In this document: piece after piece, positions 16,835-26,912 of the stretch
Numbering within the stretch: position 1 is the stretch's first letter
How the letters are laid out: every line of letters starts with the position of its first letter
Assembly (NCBI RefSeq): GCF_003061515.1
Contig: NZ_CP028924.1
Coordinates: forward strand, 992,001-1,056,000
Direction of reading: 5' to 3'
DNA length: 64,000 nucleotides
From: Colwellia sp. Arc7-D
GTDB taxonomy: Bacteria > Pseudomonadota > Gammaproteobacteria > Enterobacterales > Alteromonadaceae
Notes under the pieces: generated by a model
What the model was told of the DNA's origin: nothing
Database searches by the model: none
Seen by the model: only the letters and a program-made list of their open reading frames with translations
Program-made: the position numbers and the translations under genes

Positions 16835-17977
16835 ATGTCAAAACGCGATTATTATGAAGTGCTAGGTGTATCGAAAGATGCAGCTGAGCGCGATATCAAA
16901 AAAGCTTACAAACGTTTAGCAATGAAATATCATCCTGATAGAACTCAAGGTGATAAATCTAAAGAAGAACAGTTTAAAGAAGTTAAAGAAGCTTATGAAA
17001 TATTAAACAATGATCAAAAGCGCGCGGCGTATGATCAATACGGCCACGCGGCGTTTGAACAAGGTGGTCATGGTGGCGGCGGCGGCTTTGGCGGCGGACA
17101 AGACTTCGGCGATGCCTTTGGTGATATTTTTGGTGATATTTTCGGTGGCGGTGGTCGCGGACGTGGTGGTCAATCTCGCCAACGTCGTGGCTCAGATTTA
17201 CGCTATAACCTTGACTTAAGCCTTGAAGAAGCCGTTAAGGGTAAAACCTTAGAAATTAAAGTACCCACTTTTGTGAGTTGTGAACCTTGTGATGGTAGTG
17301 GCGCGAAAAAAGGCACCAGTGCCAAAACGTGTTCTACATGTCATGGCCATGGCCAAGTACAAATGCGTCAGGGCTTGTTCGCTGTGCAGCAAACGTGTCC
17401 AACATGTTCTGGTCAAGGTAAAGTTATTTCAGACCCTTGTACTTCATGTCGTGGTAAAGGGCGTGTAGAGAAAAATAAAACACTATCAGTTAAAATTCCA
17501 CCAGGTGTTGATACCGGTGATAGAATTCGTTTATCTGGTGAAGGTGAAGCAGGTGAACATGGTGCTCCGGCAGGTGATTTATATGTTCAAGCCAATGTGC
17601 GTGACCATAAAATATTTGTTCGTGATGAAAACCATTTGTACTGTGAAGTGCCGATTAGTTTCACAACGGCGGCTTTAGGTGGCGACATTGAAGTGCCAAC
17701 ACTTGAAGGTAAAGTTAAGCTGAAAATACCGAAAGAAACTCAAACAGGCAAAATGTTCCGTTTGCGTGGCAAAGGTGTTAAATCAGTACGTAGTCATTCA
17801 GTGGGCGACTTAATGTGTAAAGTTGTGATTGAAACACCGGTAAGTTTATCGGGCGATCAAGCTGACTTACTACGCCAGTTAGAAGAAAAAATGGGTAAAA
17901 GCACCAGTAAGCATAGCCCGAAAGAAACAGGCTTCTTCGACGGTGTGAAAAAATTCTTCGATGATCTTAAAAGCTAA
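16835..17977 (+). CDS. dnaJ: Chaperone DnaJ (Hsp40)
   Basis: 380 residues. J-domain with HPD ([10 protein letters not shown]) at residues ~33-35, a Gly/Phe-rich linker ([20 protein letters not shown]), four zinc-binding repeats ([32 protein letters not shown]) and the client-binding C-terminal domain. It stimulates DnaK ATPase and delivers substrates. A good terminator follows. Confidence 0.98.
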   Translation: MSKRDYYEVLGVSKDAAERDIKKAYKRLAMKYHPDRTQGDKSKEEQFKEVKEAYEILNNDQKRAAYDQYGHAAFEQGGHGGGGGFGGGQDFGDAFGDIFGDIFGGGGRGRGGQSRQRRGSDLRYNLDLSLEEAVKGKTLEIKVPTFVSCEPCDGSGAKKGTSAKTCSTCHGHGQVQMRQGLFAVQQTCPTCSGQGKVISDPCTSCRGKGRVEKNKTLSVKIPPGVDTGDRIRLSGEGEAGEHGAPAGDLYVQANVRDHKIFVRDENHLYCEVPISFTTAALGGDIEVPTLEGKVKLKIPKETQTGKMFRLRGKGVKSVRSHSVGDLMCKVVIETPVSLSGDQADLLRQLEEKMGKSTSKHSPKETGFFDGVKKFFDDLKS

Positions 17978-18003
17978 TACTACTCAAGAATAAAACCAAC
18001 ACT

Positions 18004-18032
18004 AAAATCCCGCATACTGATGCGGGATTTTT
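18004..18032 (+). terminator. Terminator after dnaJ
   Basis: AAAATCCCGCATACTGATGC continues to GGGATTTTT: an 8- to 10-bp GC-rich stem with a T-tail. The rest of the 344-bp gap to 18321 shows nothing recognised. Confidence 0.85.
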
Positions 18033-18321
18033 ATGTTCAGCCCTTTTTTACTAAAACATTATTTTGTAAGCACTCGTATTTCGAGAACCAACTCCACAAC
18101 ATGCGTACGCTTAAGTAACTTGAGCATTGGTAAGCTTTAACTTCTATCGGTTACGAGCTCTGTTAGTGATTTAACCTATTCGCTTTGCTTTATTCTGATA
18201 TAGTCATGTTGAGTATAAAATATATGGATATTATTTGGTTATAATGAACAAGTAGAATGTGTGATTGGCCAAGTTGGGATCTACCTGCATTTATAAATTA
18301 ATGTGAAGAGAGTGTCATAGA

Positions 18322-18993
18322 ATGAAAATTTTATTTAGTTCCCTGTTAATTGCTTTAGTCAGTTTTAATAATTTTGCTGAGTCTGCGCCTGAAGAACTAC
18401 CGCCACTTGATCCTGCTTATGAAGGTGAGCATGGCATGGTTTTACTGAATAAGTCTTCAGCTATTTTTGCCTATCATTTATCGCTTTATGAAAAACCAAA
18501 AAATGTTCAATTACTGTATAAGCTTGACGTTAAAAATGTCGCATTGGTGCAGTTGGTTCGTGACAATGACATGGTTACAATTAAACCCAAACCTTTTAAC
18601 TTACAGCGTTTAATGCGAGGTGAGAAAGTTGTGGTTAATGCCGATGTATATCTTGGGCACTTTGAGCGTGATGGAATGTTGGTTTACGAGAACATGACGA
18701 TAAGCTTTGCTGAACAATTATATATGCGTAAGCTTGATGAAATTGAACCGTCGAGTAATAAACAGGAATATGATGTTGTGTCGTATCGTAAAACCAACAA
18801 AATTTATATTCATCGTATACAGCAAGCGCCAAGCTACGATCATGTCCTGCATATAGATGTAAATGCCGGTTGTTTGACTAAATTCAATACTTCCTCACCC
18901 GTTCCAAAAGAGAATGAATTACAGTATAAATTTTTTAACTGCGGCACCATGAAGCCGTTATATTTTGAAACACAAAGTTTTGATAATAAATAA
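18322..18993 (+). CDS. Exported protein of unknown function
   Basis: 223 residues with a Sec signal peptide (KILFSSLLIALVSFNNFAES). The mature part contains HGMVLLNKSSAIFAYHLSLY and the acidic EELPPLDPAYEGEH near its start, with no catalytic motif that I can identify. Two cysteines in the C-terminal third (NAGCLTKF and FFNCGTM) could form a disulfide in the periplasm. The pattern of a short signal, then a residue run about holding LYEKPKNVQLLYKL, is seen in uncharacterised Alteromonadales proteins. It stands alone, convergent with the Lrp-type regulator. Confidence 0.65.
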   Translation: MKILFSSLLIALVSFNNFAESAPEELPPLDPAYEGEHGMVLLNKSSAIFAYHLSLYEKPKNVQLLYKLDVKNVALVQLVRDNDMVTIKPKPFNLQRLMRGEKVVVNADVYLGHFERDGMLVYENMTISFAEQLYMRKLDEIEPSSNKQEYDVVSYRKTNKIYIHRIQQAPSYDHVLHIDVNAGCLTKFNTSSPVPKENELQYKFFNCGTMKPLYFETQSFDNK

Positions 18994-19060
18994 CATTGTG
19001 AATCAACTGATTGGCTAGAAATAACGAGTGGTTGACTACCTTTAGTTTTATAAGTCGTGA

Positions 19061-19531
19061 TCACTCATCATCAAAAATAGGTAAAACACCGCTACGGCTA
19101 TGTTCAAAAATAAGTGAAGTTTCAACCGTTGTAACTTCTTCACGAGAGGTTATGGCATTGAATACAAACTGACGTAAGTGCTCGCTATCTTTTACTGACA
19201 TATGAATAAAGTAATCGTAGCTGCCCCCCATGTGGTACAAGCTAACAATTTCAGGCAATTTAAGTAAATCATCTCTAAGTTTATTTACAATTAATTCTGA
19301 GTAAGGTTGTAGTTTAATTGCTGCAATGGCTTCAATATTACCCCCAATACTTTTAAAATTAATATCAATGAAGGCATTATTTATAACGCCATTGTATTTC
19401 ATGCGTTTTACGCGTTCTAAACATGTTGATGGTGCAATACCTATCTGCGAAGCTAATTCTTTATTGGTGATATCGGCATCTTTATAAAGCAATGTAAGAA
19501 TACGTAAATCTATGTCATCAAGTTTTTTCAT
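19061..19531 (-). CDS. Lrp/AsnC family transcriptional regulator
   Basis: 156 residues. N-terminal winged helix LDDIDLRILTLLYKDADITN with the recognition helix in IGIAPSTCLERVKRMKYNGV, then an RAM/AsnC ligand domain (LPEIVSLYHMGGSYDYFIHM, the usual V-x-x-x-x-x-x-G-x-x-D-Y core). Such proteins sense amino acids and form octamers. No adjacent operon makes its target obvious. nhaA is divergent across about 245 bp. Confidence 0.9.
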   Translation of the reverse strand: MKKLDDIDLRILTLLYKDADITNKELASQIGIAPSTCLERVKRMKYNGVINNAFIDINFKSIGGNIEAIAAIKLQPYSELIVNKLRDDLLKLPEIVSLYHMGGSYDYFIHMSVKDSEHLRQFVFNAITSREEVTTVETSLIFEHSRSGVLPIFDDE

Positions 19532-19777
19532 GCGTGTTTGCCTCTAGACGTTGCACTTATTTTTTTATTGGAAAGTATTACACTTATTAATTCCAATATT
19601 ATCAGTAAAACCATCATAAAAATGAACTATTATCGATATAGTTGCTAGTTTCCGAATTTTCATCCAATTAATGGATTGAACAGCTTGGTCATTTTTACAA
19701 ATTATTACATTGGCAAATTTGTAAAAAATATTGTTGTGACATATTATGTCCCTAATTAAATAAAATAATGAGAACAA

Positions 19778-20992
19778 ATGATTATTAAAAGTGTTAACAA
19801 TTTTTTAAAGCTTGAAGCTGCTAGTGGCATTATTTTAATGTTTGCTGCTGTAGCGGCAATGATTATCGCCAACTCACCGTTTATGGTTTATTACGACATG
19901 CTGTTGAATATTCCTGTTCAAGTAGCGGTTGGAACTTTTGAAATAGCTAAGCCTTTACTATTGTGGATAAATGATGGCCTTATGGCGTTGTTTTTTTTCC
20001 TCGTAGGTTTAGAGCTAAAGCGTGAGTTTTTAGAAGGTGATTTATCTCAACCAGGGCAAGTTACATTACCTGCTATTGGTGCCTTGGGTGGTATGCTAAT
20101 ACCCGCTTTATGTTATGTCGCTTTTAACTACAATGATCCCGATGCTATTAAGGGGTGGGCAATTCCTACCGCGACTGATATTGCTTTTGCCTTAGGTATA
20201 TTGTCAGTCATAGGCAGTAAAGTGCCATTGCAACTAAAAGTGTTTTTAACCTCGTTAGCCATATTTGATGATTTAGGCGCTATTATTGTTATCGCGTTAT
20301 TTTACACTGACCAACTCTCATTATTATCTCTAGTTTTTGGCGCAAGTATCATTGCCATTTTATTTGTGATGAATAAACGAGGAGTCACTAGTACTGCACC
20401 TTATATATTTTTAGGTATTGTATTGTGGGTAGCAGTATTAAAGTCTGGTGTTCACGCAACATTAGCGGGTGTTATTTTAGCGTTTTTTATCCCAATAAAG
20501 GGTGATGAGGACGAACCCTCGCCGTTAAAATCTTTAGAGAACAACTTACATTCCTTAGTCGCTTTTATTATTTTGCCGGTATTTGCATTTGCGAACGCAG
20601 GTATCAGTTTTGCTGGTGTCGGTATCGAGCAAGTTATTGCTCCTGTGCCATTGGGGATTATTGTTGGTCTAATCGTTGGAAAACAGCTTGGCGTATTTGG
20701 TTTTTGTTTTATTGCCATAAAGTTAGGTTGGGCTAAATTACCAGCAAATGTTAATTGGCGTTTACTCTATGGTGCAGCCATATTGTGTGGTGTTGGTTTC
20801 ACCATGAGTTTATTTATTGGCTCGCTAGCTTTTGAACAGGGACAAGGTGCCAACCTTATTTTCCAAGACAGACTAGGTATCGTCATAGGTTCATTAATTT
20901 CAGGTGTTTTTGGCTACTTTATTATTAAAGGTGGAGTCAAAAACATTGAAGAAAATGATGAGACTGATGAAACTACAAATAATACAAAATAA
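19778..20992 (+). CDS. nhaA: Na+/H+ antiporter NhaA
   Basis: 404 residues with about 12 membrane segments. Signature features: LLWINDGLMALFFFLVGLEL, PTATDIAFALGIL, and SLAIFDDLGAIIVIALFYT with the paired aspartates that bind Na+. Also HATLAGVILAFFIP. It exchanges sodium for protons across the inner membrane and fits a marine lifestyle. The tail is acidic (EENDETDETTNNTK). Confidence 0.96.
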   Translation: MIIKSVNNFLKLEAASGIILMFAAVAAMIIANSPFMVYYDMLLNIPVQVAVGTFEIAKPLLLWINDGLMALFFFLVGLELKREFLEGDLSQPGQVTLPAIGALGGMLIPALCYVAFNYNDPDAIKGWAIPTATDIAFALGILSVIGSKVPLQLKVFLTSLAIFDDLGAIIVIALFYTDQLSLLSLVFGASIIAILFVMNKRGVTSTAPYIFLGIVLWVAVLKSGVHATLAGVILAFFIPIKGDEDEPSPLKSLENNLHSLVAFIILPVFAFANAGISFAGVGIEQVIAPVPLGIIVGLIVGKQLGVFGFCFIAIKLGWAKLPANVNWRLLYGAAILCGVGFTMSLFIGSLAFEQGQGANLIFQDRLGIVIGSLISGVFGYFIIKGGVKNIEENDETDETTNNTK

Positions 20993-21218
20993 AAAAGAAA
21001 TAGTTATGAAAGTAGACACATTTCATATCCCAGTAAAATCTATCATTATTGTGCGGCGATAGTGAACGCTGGCATTGGCTCTTTTTTATATAGTCAATGA
21101 GTGCCATATGGCATTGTAAAACGCTTTAGTGAAGCATAAGTGCAGATAGTACTTGTTTGTATTTTACAGTGTCTTTTATTGATAGTGTTGAAAGAATAGA
21201 AGTTTTACCCGGAAAAAA

Positions 21219-21249
21219 AAGGACTGCTAATTTACTTAGCAGTCCTTAT
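21219..21249 (-). terminator. Terminator of the S8 protease gene
   Basis: A perfect 10-bp stem GGACTGCTAA-TTTAC-TTAGCAGTCC with an A-run at its left, which is the U-tail for the minus-strand transcript. Confidence 0.85.
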
Positions 21250-21269
21250 TACATATTAAAATATAATGG

Positions 21270-23768
21270 CTAAAAGTTTACGGTTACTTCATTTGAACAA
21301 GCTGTTGATGCATCACATATTTGGTAGATGAACTGACTATCCGTTGTGCGGCGTTCGCGGTCACGGTAAATTCCGTCATTTTCAACAGTGTCAATTTTAA
21401 TACTATTACGGAAAATATCTACCATTTCAGCGGAAGTACCTTCCCATGTAATATCTACACGCAAACGACCTAAACGAGATTTATATGCTCGTTTGACCGT
21501 AGCTTCAATACTCGTAGATGAAACAGTAACCATAACAGATTCACTGCTGCTTAAGCCTTCAGCATCAGTTACGGTAAGCATAACGTCATAGTTACCTGTT
21601 TCCGCAAAAGTATGAATAGGATTTTGCTCGCTTGATACTGCGCCGTCACCAAAACTCCAGCTCCAACTAACCATATCGTCATTTCTATCTGTACTGCTAT
21701 CAGTAAAGGTAGCTGTTAGACCTTCAGCTTCATAAGCAAAACTAACTTCTGGAGCACTAGGAAGTACTTCACCAATACCTGTAATAGTAATTGCCCAGTT
21801 GTTTAATGAACCTGTATCACTTCCAGCATTATCTGCAACACTTAAAGTCCAGTCGCCGGTAGCTACTTCGCCGTTAAATGCTGATGAACTAAAGGTTTGA
21901 TCGATATCTACAGCATTGCCACCAGTCGCATTGTGTAATGTAGCAGAAGTACCTGCAGGTGAAGTTAACATAACGGTTAAGTCACCAATCCAAGTGTGCG
22001 AAATGTTCACATAAATGTCAGATGCAAAAACGGTAAGGTCATCAGCAACGTTAATTACTGAAGTGATGCCAGTAGCATCGTTATCTGGAATGTTAATAAC
22101 TTCTTCATTTGTGTAAGTGAATTCATTCAAACCTTCAGGATTAACCATTAAGCTAACGCTAGCGGTTTTGACTAATTCATCGCTTGTCGCTGTTACCGTA
22201 AAGTCGTACTCACCCCATTGGGTTTCGCTCGTCGTTGGTACCATCAGCTCAAATGTTGCGCCTGGTGCCGCGGTATCAGTTGATAATGTTGCACCCGCAA
22301 GTGAACCGACTAATGTTAAGTTTACTTCGCCGTCCCACTCAGCAACTGAACCAATGTCAAAACTATAGATTGCCGTTTCGCCAGCTTCAATTGTACTAGA
22401 ATTTGGTGTCGCTTTTAGCGTAAATCCTGGTGTTGGATCTGCGTCAAGTAAAGCGTTATAAATATTCAAACGCTTGCCCGAAACAGTTTTACCTTCTGTA
22501 GCCGGGTTAGCGTCACCAGAATTCATTAATAACTCTTTCAATTCTACCGTAGATAACTCTGGGTTAACTGATAATACTAATGCCGCAGCACCTGCTACAT
22601 GTGGTGTAGCCATTGATGTACCAGTAAAAGAAGAATAGCCGCCACCAGGCACAGTTGATAGTACATTACGCGCAGGAGCGGCAATATCTACTGAGGTTAA
22701 ACCGTATTGTGATGATGTGTACATAGCATCAGTATGATTCGTTCCTGCTACTGCAAGAATGCTGTCGTGATCATAACTTGCCGGATAGCTAGGGCTTGCA
22801 TCATTATCAGAGCCACTATTACCTGCCGCTGCGACAAATAATATATTAGCATCAGAGGTTGCCGTAATTGCGTCGTATAATGCTTGGCTAAAACCACCAC
22901 CACCCCAACTGTTGTTTAAGGTACGGATGTCAACGTTATGGTTATTTTTTAAATCAACAAAATAATCGATACATGTTAAAGCGTCAGAGCTTGCACCACT
23001 ACCAGCAGAATCTAGGAACTTACAACCAATAATAGATACATTGTGGTTAACACCTACAACGCCTATACCGTCATTACCTGTTGCGCCAATTGTGCCCGAC
23101 ACATGAGTACCATGGCCATTGTCATCCATAGGGTCACCACTATTAGTAATAGCGTTAATTCCATGAATATCATCAATAAAGCCATTGCCATCATTATCGA
23201 TGCCATCTCCTGCAATTTCGCCAGGGTTTGCCCACATGTTCGCTGCTAAGTCTGGATGGCTATAATCTACGCCAGTATCAATAACACCAACAACTACATC
23301 GCGGCTACCGGTAGAAATATCCCAAGCTTCAGGCGCATCAATATCAGCGTCATCTACACCGCCTGTTTGTCCCGTATTATGCATGCCCCAAAGCTCATCA
23401 AAACGAGCGTCATCAGGAATCCCAGCGGCACTAACAATGTAATCTGGTTCAGCATATAAAACCGCAGGGTTTTTACGTATTTTTTCAAGGGCATTTTTTA
23501 CTGAAATACCATCAAGTTTGAACTTAGCTAAACGACCTTTCGCTAAATTGTTATATCTGTCATCAACTTCGTCACTGTTTAGATCTGAAATTTTAGCGCT
23601 GACTGTATTACGTGCTGTACGACGATCAAACTTAGAGGCATCATCTTTGTAAACAACAATAATAGAGTCCGATTTATAAGTAATGCTCTGTTTAGGATTT
23701 AGCTCTACAGATGCATTCGCTAACACTGGCAATAACGCTAATGTTAAGACTGATAATTTTGCTTTCAT
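21270..23768 (-). CDS. Secreted subtilisin-like serine protease (S8) with P and PKD domains
   Basis: 832 residues from the ATG at 23768 (GGAG 6 nt upstream); the longer frame's first 20 residues precede the signal peptide KAKLSVLTLALLPVLANA. The domain order is an inhibitor-like propeptide (to ~residue 105), then the S8 domain with GVIDTGVDYSHPD (Asp), DNGHGTHVSGTIG (His), AAAGNSG (oxyanion Asn) and GTSMATPHVAG (Ser). Next come an Ig-like segment, a proprotein-convertase P domain (HTWIGDLTVMLTSPAGT ... TGDWTLSVAD), a PKD domain (SWSWSFGDGAVSSEQNP, HTF) and a short C-terminal beta domain. It probably degrades extracellular protein for nutrients or processes surface proteins. Confidence 0.93.
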   Translation of the reverse strand: MKAKLSVLTLALLPVLANASVELNPKQSITYKSDSIIVVYKDDASKFDRRTARNTVSAKISDLNSDEVDDRYNNLAKGRLAKFKLDGISVKNALEKIRKNPAVLYAEPDYIVSAAGIPDDARFDELWGMHNTGQTGGVDDADIDAPEAWDISTGSRDVVVGVIDTGVDYSHPDLAANMWANPGEIAGDGIDNDGNGFIDDIHGINAITNSGDPMDDNGHGTHVSGTIGATGNDGIGVVGVNHNVSIIGCKFLDSAGSGASSDALTCIDYFVDLKNNHNVDIRTLNNSWGGGGFSQALYDAITATSDANILFVAAAGNSGSDNDASPSYPASYDHDSILAVAGTNHTDAMYTSSQYGLTSVDIAAPARNVLSTVPGGGYSSFTGTSMATPHVAGAAALVLSVNPELSTVELKELLMNSGDANPATEGKTVSGKRLNIYNALLDADPTPGFTLKATPNSSTIEAGETAIYSFDIGSVAEWDGEVNLTLVGSLAGATLSTDTAAPGATFELMVPTTSETQWGEYDFTVTATSDELVKTASVSLMVNPEGLNEFTYTNEEVINIPDNDATGITSVINVADDLTVFASDIYVNISHTWIGDLTVMLTSPAGTSATLHNATGGNAVDIDQTFSSSAFNGEVATGDWTLSVADNAGSDTGSLNNWAITITGIGEVLPSAPEVSFAYEAEGLTATFTDSSTDRNDDMVSWSWSFGDGAVSSEQNPIHTFAETGNYDVMLTVTDAEGLSSSESVMVTVSSTSIEATVKRAYKSRLGRLRVDITWEGTSAEMVDIFRNSIKIDTVENDGIYRDRERRTTDSQFIYQICDASTACSNEVTVNF

Positions 23769-24569
23769 GTTTTGCTCCATTTTTATTTGGTATGTTGAGT
23801 TCTTTAATATTTTTAGGTCAACGGTCATTATTGGTCTATATACCGTTCTTTATTATTTTAATTTTCTACGTCTATGGGATTACGCAACCTTATTACTTTA
23901 ATCATAAAAATAGACTTATGCCTATAAAAACGAGACAAACACGACTTTTTCATTACTAACTAGAGGTTTTTATGGTTTTATTACTACTTTTTTATTAGAA
24001 AATACCAGCTAGTACTTTTTTACTAGTATTGGTTTGATTTTCTAATGTTTTTTTTGTTTTTATGTTTTACTGTTTTTAAGTCATTGTTTTTAAGTGTTTA
24101 TTTTGAATGGTAAAATAGGGTTATTTTTATTTTTGATAAAGTAATGTAAAGTTTTCAATGCAACGTATTAAAGCTTAATGAGTTTATATTTGAGTTGTTG
24201 TGGTTATAAAGTAAAGCCACAGTAAAACACTTGTTTTTGACTGTTAAGTCATCGAAATAAGCGGGTAGGGTGCTATTTAATTATTTATTGTTATATGTGT
24301 TAACTATCTATATTAAGCCGGCATACCCCTGATATAAAACAGTTAAGACGAGCGATATAAGATAACAGCCGTTAAGGTCAATCTTTTAAAGCTCACTACA
24401 ACATTATTTTAAGGTTACGACTTGTTTTTCTAATAATACGGTTCGTTATTATTATTAAGCACTATGGGAATACGAAAACTCCACGGAAGGTAAGACATCG
24501 TCTACTTATCCATTAATAAACTTTGTAAGTTATTTTTTTTCTTACATAAAATAAACATTGGGATATATC
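23769..24569. other. Long divergent intergenic region (protease / curli)
   Basis: 801 bp of very AT-rich DNA separates the protease start from the curlin gene. It must hold both promoters and probably the control region for the curli genes. An imperfect dyad (CTAGTACTTTTTTACTAG, around 24010-24028) is visible. I did not find a convincing -35/-10 pair or a small gene. Confidence 0.5.
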
Positions 24570-26024
24570 GTGAAACTTAATAAATCAATGATCACTTGCG
24601 CTGTACTTATGGCTTTAGGCTTAAATCAAACAGCTGTTGCGGGTGAAGAAACCAAGCAAGAAACCGAAGCCGTTACAATCCAATCAGACATAATAGTTAA
24701 TGCGCAAGGTAATGTGATTGTTTTATCACAAGACTCTAGATCGGGTACCGGTGAAGGAAATGAAACCTATATTCTTCAAGATGGAGATGTAAACGGTACC
24801 GATTTTACTGTTGTTGGCGAAGGCAATATTGTTGAAATCGAGCAAGTAGGTTCTGAAAATATAGCCATTGGTACTTATACCGGTAACAGCAATTTATTGT
24901 CTGTTTTACAAGACGGCGAAATTAATGAGACATCAAACAATGTTACTGGCAACGAAAATATTGTTGATGTATCTCAGGTAGGTGCTGGTTACTTAGGTAT
25001 CGGTAGTCGAGCGATTAATGAAGTTGTCGGTGATGGTAATGAGATCATCGTTGATCAAGGTGATGGCGGTCATTGGGCTATTAACGGTGAATTAACCGGT
25101 TCAAATAATAATGTTGAGTTTGTACAAGACGGTACTTGGAACGAAACTTATTTCAATAGCATTACTGGTGACAGTAACGATGTAGAGTCAGTACAAGATG
25201 GTTACTGGAACGTTGCAACAATTGATGCTATTACCGGTAGCGACAATGAGCTTGATATTGAACAAGAAGGTGACCGAAATATCGTTACTATTGCTGCAAT
25301 TGAAGGTGACGATAATGACATTTCTATTGATCAAGAAGGTGATAGAAATAACGCAGTATCTAACTTATTTACCGGCAATGATAACTCAGTTGACGTTGCA
25401 CAAAACGGTGCAGATAACCTAGCAACATTTGAGGTTATTGGTGACGACAATGAATTTAACTTCACTCAATCAGGTGATGGCAATATCAGCTACATGGGAA
25501 CTTTAGGTCTTAATAACGAATATAGTTCTTTGCAAGTAGGTGACTTAAACGAAAGCCATATAGTGAACTTTAACGGTAACGATAATGATATTAACGTTAC
25601 TCAGTCAGGTTCTGAAAACGTGCTAGTTTTAGAAGCTTCAGCTGATGACAATTCGTTGACCACTAGTGATAACGATATTGATGTTGTGCAAAATGGCTTC
25701 GCTAATGACGCGGTCGTAACATTAAGTACTATCCTTGATAGTAATGCTAATATCATTGATATCGCACAAACAGGTGATGTGAACTCGTTAGATATTCTTG
25801 TTGAAGGTAGTAACCATCAAATAGATATCATGCAAGACGGTGAAGATAACCTTATCACGGGTGCTGACGGTAGTTCGATGCTAATTGGTGGTGTTAATAT
25901 TGCCTTTAACATCAGCCAAGTTGGTAATGGTAATATTGTTGAAGGGTCATTTATTAGCGACTCAGGTTCGGTTTCTGTCACGCAAATGGGTGATTGGAAT
26001 AGCGCAGTAATTGTGCAGCAATAA
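24570..26024 (+). CDS. Large curlin-repeat amyloid subunit (CsgA/CsgB-like)
   Basis: 484 residues from a GTG at 24570 preceded by TTGGGA; signal peptide KLNKSMITCAVLMALGLNQT then AVA. The mature protein is almost wholly made of ~22-24-residue curlin-type units with the Q-x-G-x-x-N core: LQDGDVN, EQVGSEN, VQDGTWN, EQEGDRN, TQSGDGN, AQTGDVN, SQVGNGN, TQMGDWN and others, about 17 in all. E. coli CsgA has five. It is followed by csgE, csgF and csgG, so it is the likely fibre subunit. No separate CsgA/CsgB pair is seen. It is strongly acidic. Confidence 0.88.
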   Translation: MKLNKSMITCAVLMALGLNQTAVAGEETKQETEAVTIQSDIIVNAQGNVIVLSQDSRSGTGEGNETYILQDGDVNGTDFTVVGEGNIVEIEQVGSENIAIGTYTGNSNLLSVLQDGEINETSNNVTGNENIVDVSQVGAGYLGIGSRAINEVVGDGNEIIVDQGDGGHWAINGELTGSNNNVEFVQDGTWNETYFNSITGDSNDVESVQDGYWNVATIDAITGSDNELDIEQEGDRNIVTIAAIEGDDNDISIDQEGDRNNAVSNLFTGNDNSVDVAQNGADNLATFEVIGDDNEFNFTQSGDGNISYMGTLGLNNEYSSLQVGDLNESHIVNFNGNDNDINVTQSGSENVLVLEASADDNSLTTSDNDIDVVQNGFANDAVVTLSTILDSNANIIDIAQTGDVNSLDILVEGSNHQIDIMQDGEDNLITGADGSSMLIGGVNIAFNISQVGNGNIVEGSFISDSGSVSVTQMGDWNSAVIVQQ

Positions 26025-26047
26025 TTGTTCATTGAATATAAGTTAAC

Positions 26048-26070
26048 AAGGGGCTTAAGGCCCCTTTTTA
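26048..26070 (+). terminator. Terminator-like hairpin between the curlin gene and csgE
   Basis: AAGGGGC-TTAAG-GCCCCTT followed by TTTT lies 24 bp after the curlin stop and 12 bp before csgE. It could act as an attenuator so that subunit mRNA exceeds that of the assembly proteins. Confidence 0.75.
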
Positions 26071-26081
26071 TCTATAATAAT

Positions 26082-26474
26082 ATGTCTAAAAATATATCAG
26101 CATGGTTAGTAACACTGTGCTTGTTATTCACTCCTATATGTCATGCTGCTAGCGAAGTTGAAATTGGTGGTTTATTACTTGATAGCACTAAAAGTCGCTT
26201 GGGCCATGATTTTTATTTTCAATTTAGTCAGTTATGGCGTGACATACCAAATACGCAAGGTATAAACGTTCAGCTTATTGAGCAGATTGTACCGAGAGCA
26301 GGCACTAAGCTTAGTATTTTACTTAATGGCCGACTTATTTATGTTACTCATTTTGGGCGTAGACAATCTCCCGTAAAAGAAAAAGTAGAACAAGCCGTAT
26401 TTATTTTGATTGATGCCATGGCGAAGACACAATATAGCCAAGATAGTGTTGATATGGCTGAAAGTGGCTGGTAA
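26082..26474 (+). CDS. csgE: Curli assembly chaperone CsgE
   Basis: 130 residues from the ATG at 26082; the longer frame from 26025 would cross the hairpin. Signal peptide SKNISAWLVTLCLLFTPICH then AASE. The family pattern is clear: EIGGLLLDSTKSRLGHDFYF, then FSQLW, NVQLIEQIVPRAGTKLSILL and GRRQSPVKEKVEQAV. CsgE is a periplasmic cap of the CsgG channel that gates subunit export. The next gene, csgF, is 17 bp away. Confidence 0.93.
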   Translation: MSKNISAWLVTLCLLFTPICHAASEVEIGGLLLDSTKSRLGHDFYFQFSQLWRDIPNTQGINVQLIEQIVPRAGTKLSILLNGRLIYVTHFGRRQSPVKEKVEQAVFILIDAMAKTQYSQDSVDMAESGW

Positions 26475-26491
26475 TCATAAGGATATTAGTA

Positions 26492-26908
26492 ATGAAGAAA
26501 TTAATTTTAGCGTGTGCAGTTTGCATGAGCATAACCAATTCTGCACAGAGTACCGAGTTAGTTTATGCACCAATTAATCCTAGCTTTGGTGGTAGTGCGA
26601 TGAACGGCAGCTTCTTATTAAGCAAAGCGCAAGGGCAAAATAAACATAAAGCAGAGTTGAGTGAAAAAAGCTTTGAAGAAAAAGTATCAGACGCGCTAGA
26701 GCGAGCGACACTCAGTGATATTGTTAGTAAATATAAAGATACAGTCTTAGGTGAAGAGCAAAATATAAATATCGGAGAAGATGCGACTTTTATCAGTGGA
26801 GATTATCAAATAGATATTGTGTCTGCTAACAGCGATACCATCACGATACAAATTACTGACTTATTGAGTAACAAAATCACTATCATTGAAATACCGAAGT
26901 TTGGATAA
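26492..26908 (+). CDS. csgF: Curli assembly protein CsgF
   Basis: 138 residues with signal peptide KKLILACAVCMSITNSAQS. The diagnostic N-terminus of mature CsgF follows: TELVYAPINPSFGGSAMNGS, then FLLSKAQGQN. CsgF plugs into the CsgG pore and anchors the nucleator at the surface. The ribosome-binding site AAGGA is at 26479. It ends 4 bp before csgG. Confidence 0.95.
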   Translation: MKKLILACAVCMSITNSAQSTELVYAPINPSFGGSAMNGSFLLSKAQGQNKHKAELSEKSFEEKVSDALERATLSDIVSKYKDTVLGEEQNINIGEDATFISGDYQIDIVSANSDTITIQITDLLSNKITIIEIPKFG

Positions 26909-26912
26909 ATTC

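Noticed and set aside
24258..24275. Possible CsgD box (GCGGGTAGGGTG) upstream of the curlin gene
   Set aside because: Match to the remembered enteric consensus is partial and the distance to the gene is about 300 bp; not supportable by eye.
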